33,719 nt of DNA, taken from positions 1-33,719 of the forward strand of contig JAMQCK010000252.1 of assembly GCA_024196135.1 (NCBI GenBank). Direction: 5' to 3'. Shown in pieces: positions 9,909 to 19,512 of this stretch (its first letter is position 1; each line of letters opens with the position of its first letter). The notes beneath the pieces are model-generated. The model was not told the DNA's origin. It made no database searches and saw only the letters and a list, made by a program, of their open reading frames with translations. The DNA is from Pleurotus ostreatus/Saccharomyces cerevisiae fusant. Its lineage: Eukaryota; Opisthokonta. A program made the translations under genes and the position numbers.

Positions 9909-11340
9909 GCGCCGTGGTGCTTGAGGGTGTTGGGCTTGAGCGCCTTGGTGCGTTGCAAAAGTCCGTAGTTCTTGTGCAGTTTACTGATCGTCGCCCTGTA
10001 GATCGGCTGCTCGCCCAACCGCCAACGATTATGCTTTCGATGAAATCCATGCTTTCGCCCACGTAACCTTGGTCGATCTTGAGCGCCGCGATGGCTGCAG
10101 CGGTCGATCCCTATGATTATGTTTATCTATGCGTCACCCAAGTTGAATGTATAACACGCACCTCTGGTGTCCAGTTTTGCCTATTCTCTGTCCGATCGGC
10201 TTGACCTTCTTCTGTCATGATCCCGCTTGCGCGTCGTCTCGCAATGCCCAATCAGCTGCAATGCCAGCCGCTAAATGACCTTGTCCACGCCATGACACGA
10301 TGATTCATCCCACCTTCCACCTTCCCTTCGTCGCGGGCACTATCGCTCATGCGCATCGAAGGGACTGCAACTCATTGCAAGCGGGTACTACCCTGCCGTC
10401 AGCCATTACTTGTCTCTCTTCGGTAGCTAGTGCGCCCGTTGAGTCTGAGGGGAGCCGCTCGCTCTTCAACTAATACCACAGCACGACTGGCGCCGACTCC
10501 GAGTGGTGCCCGTTTTCTGGGCTGCACAGTGCACACCCCTCGTCGAACGTTGCGCTGCTGTGATGCGGGCCCATGTGGTGAGTGATGCATTCATGTCTGC
10601 TACATGCCTACGTATTGACGACATTTCAGGAGTGTATCCTGGTGATGCTGTTGCTTGGGATCGCGGGGAAGTGAACGGATGTCCGAAGGAGGACCCGGAG
10701 ACGGTGGCGGCGCGCCAAGTAGTACGGGACAGACTTGGGACTGAGTTCGCGTTCAGAGGTAGATGCGGGTGGCGCTGAGTACGTATCCGCGAGGCTGGTA
10801 TGAAGGAGCCTGGAGCGCTGTCGTAGAGCCGGAGGAGGTTTGTGGACCAGCGACGATCGGGCCACTGTGACGTGTCCCAAAGGCCGTTTCACGTGTTCGA
10901 TCGACTTTGTGACCGCGCTATGCAATTTGAAATGTCTATGACCATCTTTTGACCATCTGCTTGACGACTCTACAGTCTGAGGGTTATGCAGGCGACTGAC
11001 ATGGCGGTCACCGTCTACATTCGAGCACTAATCAAACGACCTCCGTTCGAATCCAAGCGCCAAACTGAGCGACAAGACTCCCCTCAGCAAAAGGCATGCT
11101 GACGCCTCTGAGGCGCTGCAGCTTATCCTGGCGATGGGCTGGCAGACAGACCGCTCCCTGCGTCGAATACTCTGAGCGCTTAACCCGCTCAAATTCCTGA
11201 ACGACAAATAAGTACATTGTTTTCCTTCTTATCCCCTTGGCGTGCGAGCCCCCGGTATACCCCGCAATACTTTACAAATAATTCACAGTTCACTTCGACT
11301 TCCAGTTTCCATCTCCCTTCTCGCCGACGCGATCCTTCCG
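9909..11340. other. intergenic region between P4 and P5, nothing recognised
   Basis: About 1.4 kb. Several frames are open for 60-100 codons, but none shows a family signature or consistent codon bias. No CaaX ending, tRNA or transposon motif was seen. Confidence 0.4.
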
Positions 11341-11571
11341 CTACCCGACAGAGCAGAAGAAAGTCATGTCGCCATCCCCTACTCGCTCCTTATCCGGCGG
11401 CGCACCGGCAGGCGTCTGCGCGGATGACGATGTCGTTTCTTCGGCCTTGCCGTCGAGAAGATTGTGGAGGGTAGCGTCCCCGGTGGGAGCATCCCGAGGC
11501 GCCTCCGAAGCCTGGCCGTGACTTTGGCCTTTGGATGCGCTCGACGCAGCAGCAGAATCGTTCGAGTCCAT
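11341..11571 (-). CDS. lipopeptide mating pheromone precursor P5 (CSVG, MTFFC family)
   Basis: A 76-residue precursor, start MDSNDSAAASS. It has a short leucine element (TLHNLLDGKAEE), a Ser/Thr/Ala-rich linker and the end DKERVGDGDMTFFCSVG. CSVG fits C-a-a-X, although Gly is an uncommon last residue for farnesyltransferase. Processing at E-R would leave VGDGDMTFFC (10 residues). It belongs with P4 and P9. It is divergent from P6 and has a TATA-like TTATAAA on the minus strand at 11708-11714, 137 bp before the ATG. Confidence 0.88.
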   Translation of the reverse strand: MDSNDSAAASSASKGQSHGQASEAPRDAPTGDATLHNLLDGKAEETTSSSAQTPAGAPPDKERVGDGDMTFFCSVG

Positions 11572-11707
11572 GGTGAGTGCTGTTGGTCTTTCGTCAGCGC
11601 GAGCGTATGCTCATGGAAGCTCAGTAGCTGCCTTATGTTTACGCTCAAGATGCCTTTGTGACGATGGTGGTCGTTTGCAGAAACGTAGACGGAAGCCGAA
11701 GGCGGAG

Positions 11708-12073
11708 TTTATAAGAAATCGGTGGTGGTGGTCCGAACTGGCCAAGTTTCCCTCCATTCCACGTGAGTTTTACCCGACTGCGCTTGCTGTTGATTATTCA
11801 CGCGCACGGACAGTTGGATGCGCGGCCAACCCCGGGATGACCGACTCGTGTCCTCGTATTTTTCAGCACCCCATATTCTCCATTTTCTTCAGAGCCCCGT
11901 ATTCTCCAGGTTCTGCTCCCGCATCTGTAGGTGATCCTTGCTTTGTACCCCGAACGACTCTGCTTATAGATCACCCGCGGGACGCGCGGTTCGTTGCAAG
12001 GCCAGCCTGCACAGGATTTATTCGGTCATCCGCGCCACATTTTCAACGCGGTTTCAGCCGACGGGATATATAG
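11708..12073. promoter_or_regulatory. divergent promoter region of P5 and P6
   Basis: TTTATAA at 11708-11714 (minus reading TTATAAA) serves P5, and TATATAG at 12067-12073 serves P6, 235 bp before its ATG. I found no ACAATG/CATTGT or ACAAAG element between them, unlike most mating promoters in this window. Confidence 0.45.
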
Positions 12074-12307
12074 CGGACATCCCGCGTTCTGCTTTCCTTC
12101 GACTGTTCTGACTGCCATCTGCGACACGATCATCGCTTGCGATACTTTTGCTGCTCGTGAACCTCCGCATTTTACTCCTTGGGCAGCCGCGCACATCATC
12201 GTCAATCGCTTCTGACTCGATCATATTCGACATCGTCGATCGCCAATTTCATCCCACCAACTACCAGCCGCACCACCAACCAACCCCACTTTACACCCTC
12301 AACTACC

Positions 12308-12523
12308 ATGAGCGCCCCCACCATCTGCACCACGCCCACCAAGCCGAGCCCAGAGCCGCAGCACCCGACGCCCACCGCCCCGACCTCGCAGCCGCCCCGC
12401 ACCGCGAAGCCCTCTGGGCCCGAGGCGGGATCGGGCGCGGAGAAGGGGAAGAGCAGCGGGAATCCGAGGGAGGGGGAGAGGGAAGGGGATAGTTTGTGCA
12501 ACGCGTGGTGCTCGGTGGGGTAG
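12308..12523 (+). CDS. lipopeptide mating pheromone precursor P6 (CSVG, NAWC family)
   Basis: A 71-residue precursor. An in-frame ATG at 12179 would give 114 residues, but 12308 is preferred: it gives a length like the other precursors, its context is CTACCATGAG, and it lies 235 bp after the TATA box as in relatives. The pro-region is Pro/Thr-rich, then AKPSG, then Gly/Glu-rich. The end is GEREGDSLCNAWCSVG, with CaaX CSVG and a charged E-R or R-E processing site before GDSLCNAWC. It is the closest relative of P3 at DNA level. A 51-nt 3' UTR intron follows at 12533-12583. Confidence 0.9.
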   Translation: MSAPTICTTPTKPSPEPQHPTPTAPTSQPPRTAKPSGPEAGSGAEKGKSSGNPREGEREGDSLCNAWCSVG

Positions 12524-12532
12524 GGGCGCGAG

Positions 12533-12583
12533 GTGAGCTGGTACTGACTGCGCCTCATCGAATGATCGCTCACCTCGATTCAG
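12533..12583 (+). other. 3' UTR intron of P6
   Basis: GTGAGC donor 9 nt after the stop codon and GATTCAG acceptor; 51 nt. Confidence 0.45.
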
Positions 12584-13585
12584 GCTGCCTGACCTTGCCG
12601 TCGAGAGATCGGCCGCGTCGACGCGTAGGAGGAACGAAGACACGAAGAAGTGAAGTGAAGGAAAGCGATTGTAAATTATAAATTATGGGCTGCGGGTCGG
12701 GTTCTTGGGTATTCGGGCGATCGACATTTGAGGGATCGACTCGGAAGGGATTGAGGGCGGTCGAACGGGTCAAAGGGATTCAGGGGATCGGCTTGACAGG
12801 GATTGGAGGGGTCGAATGGATTGGAGGGATTGAAGGAAGCGAAAGGGAACGCTGGTAGCTAGGGACCTACACGTTGAACTGGAAGGAAACGCCCGTGACT
12901 TATGTGTATTCTTATGCTATGCGCTTCATCTGGAATCGTCCGAGCTCTGCCAGCAAGCGTTGCGGCGCTGTGAGACAGTCTGAGTAAGTAAGCACCAGAC
13001 TGCACTTGAAGCTGCAAGTTGTGCGGAACATGCACGACACTCACCGTATTTCTTACCGGATGTCGCATACCCTCACTTGCACTCACTCCCAAGGTCACCC
13101 AAAGTAGTAGTCAGGAAACCCGGTCTAGCATTCATGCAGAGTAGAGAAAATACACAAGGAAATAGAGATACATAAGTCAGTGGTAAAAGGTTTTGGGGGG
13201 CATCATCGTCGTAAGTCAGTGAGGAGCCTGAGGTGGATCGTGGTCAGTGGTCGCATCAACGACGGCGTGTAGTAGCACCGTCGATGATGGTGAGTCGTTT
13301 GTAAGAGGAAACGATGTCGTGTAGGAGAGAAAAACGCTATCGTGCGTAAGAGAAGAACGAAGTCGAAGGAGAGAGCGAGTCCGAGTCATGCGATAGGCGT
13401 TCGGGATACGAACAAGAGTGTGGATAGGTAGGTAGGTAGTGAATGCAAAACAATGAGGCGGCGCCTGCGCCTACGCGCTGAGCCCCGCCCGAGGGTGTCA
13501 CATCTAGTGACCCCAGTCGCAGTGGTCCCAGACATCAGTCGTCTGGTCACCCCAGCCGCCAGTCAGGTCTAGCGACCGCCGGCCT
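12584..13585. other. intergenic region between P6 and R1 with G-rich degenerate repeats
   Basis: About 1 kb. At 12720-12850 the elements GGGATTG / GGTCGAA / GGGATC recur in degenerate tandem form. The remainder up to 13585 is the 3' flank of the receptor gene R1. No gene is visible. Confidence 0.4.
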
Positions 13586-15379
13586 CTACCTGCGTCCTCC
13601 AGAGAACGTCGACGCGATGTCGCGGTAGGTGGGCGACATGGCGGGGTAGGTTAGGGGGCGCGGGCTCATGGGAGGCTCGCTCCGCATGTAGTGGGGTGGG
13701 AGGGGCGCGAGAGGGGAGGGTGGTTGAGGTGCGGCGGATGATGCCGGCGCAGTCAACTGCGGTGATGGTACGCGCGGGACCGAGGAAGGCGCTGGCGCAT
13801 CACCAGCCGGCGCCTCGAACGTGCCCGACGGCGACGCATTATAATAGTAGTCGTCCACAGCGTGCGAGCCGCGCGACGACGGCGAGCGCGGGAAGCCCGA
13901 CGACGGCGTCGAGGGCGTCGGCGGCATGGAGGGCAGGACCTCGATTGTGTACCCGCTCGTGTCGACGCTGCTCGCGAGCGACATGCGGTGCGCGTCGACT
14001 ACATAGTCGCCCGCGCCGTTGACGATGTAGTCACTGCGGCGTCCCTCGATACCATACTCGACCGTGCCATCCGCGACGTAGTCGATGCGGTCGAGCGGGT
14101 CGGTGAACTTCTTCGGTGGGAGTGGCGGCGGGAGCGAGTACGGCGGCGGCATGGAGAGCGTGCTCGAGGTGGCCGAGGTGGCCATCGAGGACTTGGGGGG
14201 CGGCGAGGGGAGCGGGACGCTGCCGGCCTTGCCGACGAAGCTGGGGAGGAAGCCGCCCTTCTTCTCCTTCTTCTCCGGGAGGAACTTCCCCGGGACGACG
14301 CGGCGTGCGCCATCGAGGACCAAGTTGAGGCAGCGCTTGTACTCCTCCACGGCATCGTTGCCGAAGGCGAAGAACGCGACGAAGATCCACGTCGAGGCGG
14401 GCACCATCCACCAGAGCGTGCACGCGCCGCGCAGGGCGGAAGCCGGGGTGAGGATCGTCGGCCAGGTCTGAATGCGGGAGAAGTTGGAGTGGACGTCGGC
14501 CCAGTTAGTCCATGGGCGGACGGGGAGGGTCATGGACGAGAACCAGAGGGTATAGGCAGTCGTGACGACGAGCCAGACGAGCTGAACAATCGCCATGAGG
14601 ATGAGGCGGAGGTAGCGGGAGGTCGTCAACGCGGAGTGGCACGCGGAGAGATGCATCGAGAACGAAAGCCGTCGGCGGATGAAGTGACGGATGGCGAGGG
14701 CTAAGATGCAAGGATGCAAGTGAGCAAAGAGTGGCAGCGACAAAGGGAGTGCGACGTACAAGCGTACACCAGTGAGATGGCAGCCATCAGAAGGGGCGGG
14801 ACCCATACGATGATGATAGCCGGGATAGAGAAGTACGTCGCGGGGCGGCAGCCATAGTCCTCGACGATGTCGAAGCGGTGGCCCTGGACGACATAGTCTG
14901 AAAGGCGCGTCAGCTACCAAAACAAAGGCGAAGGACAGTGAGAGCGTACGCAGAGCCATGAAGATGATAGGGAGGAGCCAGCACATAGCGAACTCGAAGA
15001 GCATACGACGACGCTTGTCGGCGGCAGTGGTTTGGGAGGCGCGGACGGAGGCGACCTTCTCGAGGTGGATGCAAAGACAAAGGCATGCGGCGGGGAGGGC
15101 AAAGTTGCCGCCGATCGTGAGTTTCGTGGCTGGAAAGTACGGTCAGTGGTTGCAAGGCAGCGAGATGGTCGGCGACGTACTGATGTCGCACCAAACGATG
15201 GCAGTCACTCTGGCGCTACCCGCCCAGATGACAGCGTTGACGCCGTAGATCATGTTCATTATAAAGAGCCAGGCAATGATAGAGAGGGTGGCTACGTTCC
15301 CAGCGCGCCAATGCCACGGCAAGGGGAGGAGGAGGGAGGCAGCGCTAAGGAAAGCCACAGGTGCGAATTCGGGATGCAT
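13586..15379 (-). CDS. STE3-type lipopeptide pheromone receptor R1 (class D GPCR)
   Basis: Exons (minus strand) 15379-15181, 15129-14950, 14897-14760 and 14700-13586 give 543 residues; introns are 51, 52 and 59 nt, all GT...AG. The protein has seven hydrophobic segments at roughly residues 5-23, 29-53, 68-88, 110-127, 148-172, 204-226 and 266-285. STE3 hallmarks are visible: PLPWHWRAGN after TM1, CDI at the TM3 entry, and YVVQGHRFDIVEDYGC in the extracellular loop after TM4. A Ser/Pro-rich cytoplasmic tail of about 255 residues follows. The chosen ATG gives MHPEF, matching MHAEL of R2; an ATG three codons upstream is also possible. It should sit in the plasma membrane and couple pheromone binding to a heterotrimeric G protein and MAPK cascade (family knowledge). 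It lies between P6 and P7. Confidence 0.93.
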
Positions 15380-16153
15380 GGTCGTCAAGGTCGTCGTCGT
15401 CGCTGTCGTAGGGGCGGGAAGTAGAACGACGTATCTGTAGCGTCCATCCTTTCATACTTCCACAGTGAAGAAAACCTAAAAAGTCGGACAAAGGCTCGGC
15501 AAGATGACGGCAAACAACGAGGCGGGAACAATGGGATGCACCCATTGTCGCGGGCCGCATGTCTCCTTCCCGATCGGGCATGCCGTTCTCACGGTGCTGC
15601 ATTGTTCTCCACCTGCCTCGACATTCGCCCGGTGAAGGCCGCCGGGCGACCTGTTGTCTCAATGACACCTTCGGCATGCACGGAGCGTATCTTGCCCATG
15701 ATGAATGCAGACGGGCCCTCAAAGCCTCCACTTGAGTGCTTCGTGGGCAGGTAGTAAAGAAGGCGGTGGTGGAACTGCCCCAAGCGTATATCTGCCGCCC
15801 GAGCGAGCGAACACCGAGCCAAGGTAAGCTCGGGACTTTCAAGTCTCCTAAAGGCAGACCTCTCTCACACAGCGAGAGCGCTGACAATAGCAACATTAGC
15901 CAGCGCACATTAGCCAGCGCTAGGGCAGCAGCTTGACTGGATCCATTCGACAGCGATACATAGACATAACGATAAGGTGCATACGAAGCATAGCGAGGAC
16001 GAAGGTATTCAAGGATGACCCATGGCGCTCAAAGCAGCCGAACGGTCATTCCGGACATACAAGCATAGAGGTGAGTGGACGATGGACGGACGGGGATCGA
16101 CAAAAGACGGTGGTAGGATGAAGACGCGGGATGAGTTTGCCTACATCCCACGA
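15380..16153. other. R1 5' region and intergenic stretch to P7
   Basis: The first 230 bp hold the R1 promoter motifs listed separately. The remaining 550 bp show no gene. Confidence 0.4.
15488..15607 (-). promoter_or_regulatory. R1 promoter: ACAAAGG and three ACAATG/CATTGT boxes
   Basis: Within 230 bp upstream of the R1 ATG lie ACAAAGG at 15488-15494, GAACAATG at 15526-15533, CATTGT at 15543-15548 and CATTGTTC at 15600-15607. The R2 promoter has the same three kinds of element, which argues for common control by an HMG-box mating regulator. No TATA box was found. Confidence 0.55.
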
Positions 16154-16196
16154 CTAGTAAGCTCTCTGCACCGCGAGCTAATAGTGCAGAGCTTAC
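16154..16196 (-). other. hairpin that doubles as a candidate 43-nt 3' UTR intron of P7
   Basis: GTAAGCTCTCTGCAC at 16157-16171 pairs with GTGCAGAGCTTAC at 16184-16196: a 13-bp stem with a 2-nt bulge and a 12-nt loop. On the minus strand the same segment begins GTAAGC and ends CTAG, which fits an intron in the P7 3' UTR, as other precursor genes have. It could instead be an RNA hairpin or a palindromic insertion footprint. Confidence 0.4.
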
Positions 16197-16230
16197 ATAG
16201 TGACAGCGCGCGAGCACGTCAGCCGCGCGG

Positions 16231-16488
16231 TCAAGACACGGTGCAATACCCGCCGCCGTAGCCTAAGGGCTTGTCCTGGTTGGCGAGCAGCCGCTTCCAC
16301 TCACTGGCAGCGGTGTACTCGAGGCTCGAGGGTGCCCCTACCGCAGGAGTAGGAGTGCCCGTGGACGCTCTGTGCGCCCCATCGGCTGCGTTGCGGGCTT
16401 CGGCGGACGTGTCGTTGGCGCCAGGCGTGTTGGCCGTGGGTGCGGGCTTGGACGCCTTGGAGGGGTCGGTGGTAACGAGCGTGTCCAT
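16231..16488 (-). CDS. lipopeptide mating pheromone precursor P7 (CTVS, GYC family)
   Basis: An 85-residue precursor starting MDTLVTTD. The pro-region is Ala/Thr/Pro-rich without an obvious fold. The end is NQDKPLGYGGGYCTVS; CTVS is the CaaX box, and D-K is a plausible processing site giving PLGYGGGYC, 9 residues. P8 has the matching end SLGYGAGYC. It lies between the two receptors. Unlike other precursors, neither a TATA box nor an ACAATG/CATTGT element was found in the 900 bp upstream, so its expression is uncertain. Upstream DNA at 16550-16760 contains imperfectly duplicated segments. Confidence 0.87.
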   Translation of the reverse strand: MDTLVTTDPSKASKPAPTANTPGANDTSAEARNAADGAHRASTGTPTPAVGAPSSLEYTAASEWKRLLANQDKPLGYGGGYCTVS

Positions 16489-18198
16489 GATGGTGAGTAG
16501 GCTGTATGCGTTGGAGGCTGGTGGAGGGAAGGGGAAGCGACGAAGTCAGCGGTGAGTAGATAACGGCGGTGAGTGGAAACTTGCTCACGATGCGCAGGGG
16601 ATGTACGCTTGTACGAGCGGAAGCGTGTGCGAGCGCAGTTGCCGGAAGAAGCGGGCTAATAGGGCGGTATCAGTGGTGAGTAAGTCATGAAGTACAGCGA
16701 GGCCTCACTGACGATGCGTAGGGGGATAGGATGCGTCTGAACGAGCCAGGGATCTGCGTCTGCGCAGTGCTGATTCGAAGCAGTCGCGACAGAATAGTAC
16801 GCGCGAAGTGCGGAGGGGGTGATGATCGCAAGGTGCTTGCGGACTGAGCGATCGCAAGACTTGCGGACGCGCAGGGGAAGGGGAAGGGGACGGAGGAGAG
16901 TTTCGAAAAAAACGCGATGGCGGTCAGTTGCAAGTCCGATGACGGGAGATCACAAGGTGCATTCCCCGTTACTCGGATTTTTTTCCACCACGAGGTACGC
17001 CGGGAAGCCCGGCAGTCTGTCCAGGAATGGGGTTGTTTTCTTCGAGCTGACTCATGGTCTCAGAAACGCGGCTGGCCAAGTGCTGCGCATAGCTATTGGC
17101 CATCTGCAACGCAGAGTGCTTGTCCTGCTAACCTACTTCGAACATTCCCCTCCGACCTATGAGTACATTTTACAGATCCTACGAATCTGCCCTCGACTCC
17201 CCAGCCCGAGAATACCTACGATCCCACCTAGCGCCACTCTGCCCGCCCACCGACCTCCTTACCACCAGCGATCGCAGCCCATTACGAACACTACCCACCT
17301 ATCCGATACAGAAGCTATAACAGACCTGCTATTCTGCGGTAAGCGATAACGATAGACGTGCGATGAGCGAAGCCTTCAAGTGCGCGAGCCGGTACTCAAA
17401 AGCGAGTCGGTGGTCTCGATTGCGAGCCGGCGCTCTCGACAGCGAGTCGGTGACTTCGAAGACGAGCTAACGACCTCGGAGACGAGCTGATGACCGGATA
17501 AGATGATCAGCCCTGTCTGCTCGGGTCTGCCCGCCTGCCCAATCCCGTCGATAAATCCACCCTCGAACATCGGACGATGGCCGTGCGCTTCGGGACGGGC
17601 GTGCGCATCGGGATTGCACGCGTGCACCTGAATTTTTGGAGCGGGGACCTGGCCGAAATCGGACGCGCGGTGCGATTTTTCCAGCGAAGTGCACGCTTTG
17701 GGACAGAGAACAATTTGTTACTCGCCGTCATCACAGTCGCGTTGCGCAGTTTTCTGCATTCTTACCCGACCTAGACGCGCCTGTTCCAGGATACTCATCC
17801 CTTGCCATTCTGATCTAAATTCTGCTCGTCCGGAATTCTGACACGCCCGCCTCGGAGGAAAGGGTATTGAATATGCCATGGCAATGTGCACTGGCGCCGG
17901 CTACACTCTCGAGCGGCTTCGCACAATGTGCTCGCTATACATCATAAATTGATAGAATAACTATACAAAGACCGACGACAGAAAAACCAGGTGTAAAAAT
18001 ACAGATTGCATCAATCCACCAGGAACTGAGGGCATCACTAGGAGGGGGCAGAAATACATGGCAAACGAAGCGTCGAGATCAGGCTGATGCGCGTGCATCG
18101 AGAAAGTACTCAGGTACACGGGAAAGGGGGGGGGGCGCGTATGTGGGAGGTTACGAGCGCCGAAGACGCCTGCGCGGCTATGGGCTCAACGATAGCAC
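16489..18198. other. region upstream of P7: partial duplications, no gene
   Basis: About 1.7 kb. The sequence around 16585-16620 recurs imperfectly at 16705-16750 (CTCACGATGCGCAGGGG against CTGACGATGCGTAGGGG), with repeated GGTGAGT elements. At 17395-17490 GCGAGTCGG / GACGAGCTGA units form a degenerate repeat. A plus frame ending LLFCGKR at about 17349 resembles a CaaX end only superficially. Confidence 0.4.
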
Positions 18199-18288
18199 CT
18201 AAGAATAATGTCAGCGTCGGAGGCGCAGTATACGAGACAGTGGGTAGGACGAACCCAGAGAAAACATTGCCTGGGGTAGCGTCGATAC
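18199..18288 (-). other. possible 3' UTR intron of P8
   Basis: On the minus strand a GTATCG donor starts 8 nt after the stop codon and the segment ends GCTGACATTATTCTTAG, a good branch and acceptor pair; 90 nt. Confidence 0.4.
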
Positions 18289-18296
18289 CAAGGCAA

Positions 18297-18491
18297 TTAT
18301 GCGACGACGCAATACCCGGCACCATAGCCGAGCGACTGATCGGCATCCACAAGTAAGCGTGAAGGGTCGTTCGAGTTGTTCGCGCTTTCGGGCGAGGGTG
18401 TAGGCCCGGGAAAGCATAGCGGGCCTGTCAGGATGGGGTCGCTGACAGGTATAGTGTCAAACAGCATGTCTAACGATGTGAAGGCGTCCAT
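18297..18491 (-). CDS. lipopeptide mating pheromone precursor P8 (CVVA, GYC family)
   Basis: A 64-residue precursor from the ATG at 18491. An upstream in-frame ATG at 18530 would add 13 residues, but 18491 gives MDAFTS, like MDAFTA of P11. The end is VDADQSLGYGAGYCVVA with CaaX CVVA; cleavage after D-Q would leave SLGYGAGYC. It is the partner of P7 in the same peptide family and diverges from P9. On the minus strand a TATATAATC box lies at 18628-18636, about 140 bp upstream, with CATTGTTC at 18672-18679. Confidence 0.9.
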   Translation of the reverse strand: MDAFTSLDMLFDTIPVSDPILTGPLCFPGPTPSPESANNSNDPSRLLVDADQSLGYGAGYCVVA

Positions 18492-18627
18492 TGAGGCTGG
18501 ATGTGCAAGGTGAACGCGCTGCAAACACAATCTAAGAGCGCTGAACGAATGTGAAGGACAATCACGTACCTGTTCCGACAGAGATCAGAGGAAGAGGTTG
18601 TAAGGATGAGGGGAACTGGGCGTCGCT

Positions 18628-19068
18628 GATTATATACTCAGGTGATTCCCAAGCATGAGGCAGCTGAAGGTCATTGTTCGCCTAATCCAGCGAGACGATC
18701 GAGTGATTGCCAAATGCTCGTCCGTCTTCGCATGGTAGCGCGCATGAGAGAGCCAGATAGTAGCAATAGCTAAGTAGGAGCATAAGACATCGCAGGAGGT
18801 TTGTTGAGTGGCTGGAATTGATCGTCAAAATTGAACATGGAGGGGCAGGAAACGGCACGCATGCACCGAGATTAGATGACGTCATTGCGCCTCAGGTAGC
18901 AATCATGTGCAAACATGGCCAGAGTCCCATTGTCCTGGACTCAACTCCCACGACGCGGAATCACCTGTCCTCCGCTGTCCTCTGCACAATGGAAGACCGC
19001 AAATACTCGACCCAATTGGTCGAACAGTGGCAAAAATTTAGCCTCATGCCTGATACTGCGTATAAAAG
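18628..19068. promoter_or_regulatory. divergent promoter region of P8 and P9
   Basis: TATA for P8 (minus) lies at 18628-18636, and TATAAAAG for P9 (plus) at 19061-19068, 207 bp before its ATG. Between them lie CATTGTTC at 18672-18679, CATTGTCC at 18928-18935 and ACAATG at 18986-18991. Confidence 0.55.
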
Positions 19069-19274
19069 TCTTCTGGCTGCCAGTTCTGCAAGAAACGACT
19101 GCTTACCCGCGCGCGTCTACAACGACGACATAGCATCTTTCTCATACGCCATCACCGTCGCACACACGAACTTGCTCCCATCGGAGCCTGATTAACCCAC
19201 CCATCGCGCCTTTCACACCAGCCTTTCGAACTTGCAGCGCGCACCATCGCCCAAGCCCATCGCACGCACTTCCT

Positions 19275-19451
19275 ATGGACGAATTCATCGACTTCACCTT
19301 GCCCGAGGACGAGGACGCGCTCTTGCAGCAGCTCCTCGAGTCCTGCGCGTCGACGAATACGGCTTGCGCGCCCGACGACGCCTCTTTGATACCCACCGAC
19401 GAGGAGAGGCACGGGTCGGGCAACATGACCTACTTCTGCGTCGTCGCATAG
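19275..19451 (+). CDS. lipopeptide mating pheromone precursor P9 (CVVA, MTYFC family), short
   Basis: A 58-residue precursor below common ORF cut-offs. It starts MDEFIDFTLP, carries the acidic-leucine element DEDALLQQLLESCAS, and ends TDEERHGSGNMTYFCVVA. CVVA is the CaaX box; the E-R site would release HGSGNMTYFC (10 residues). P4 and P5 share this C-terminus. TATAAAAG lies 207 bp upstream. A 3' UTR intron (19463-19512) follows 11 nt after the stop codon. The frame lies inside longer, meaningless open frames on the same strand. Confidence 0.92.
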   Translation: MDEFIDFTLPEDEDALLQQLLESCASTNTACAPDDASLIPTDEERHGSGNMTYFCVVA

Positions 19452-19462
19452 ACGACCTGATC

Positions 19463-19512
19463 GTACGTGCTTTCCCTCTGCAGAGGCGTGCCTCTCTCAC
19501 CCCCGCTTGCAG
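19463..19512 (+). other. 3' UTR intron of P9
   Basis: GTACGT donor 11 nt after the stop codon and CTTGCAG acceptor; 50 nt. Confidence 0.5.

Noticed and set aside
17290..17349. Plus frame ending LLFCGKR
   Set aside because: CGKR is not a CaaX box, the upstream residues lack family features, and a GTAAGC sequence overlaps the end.
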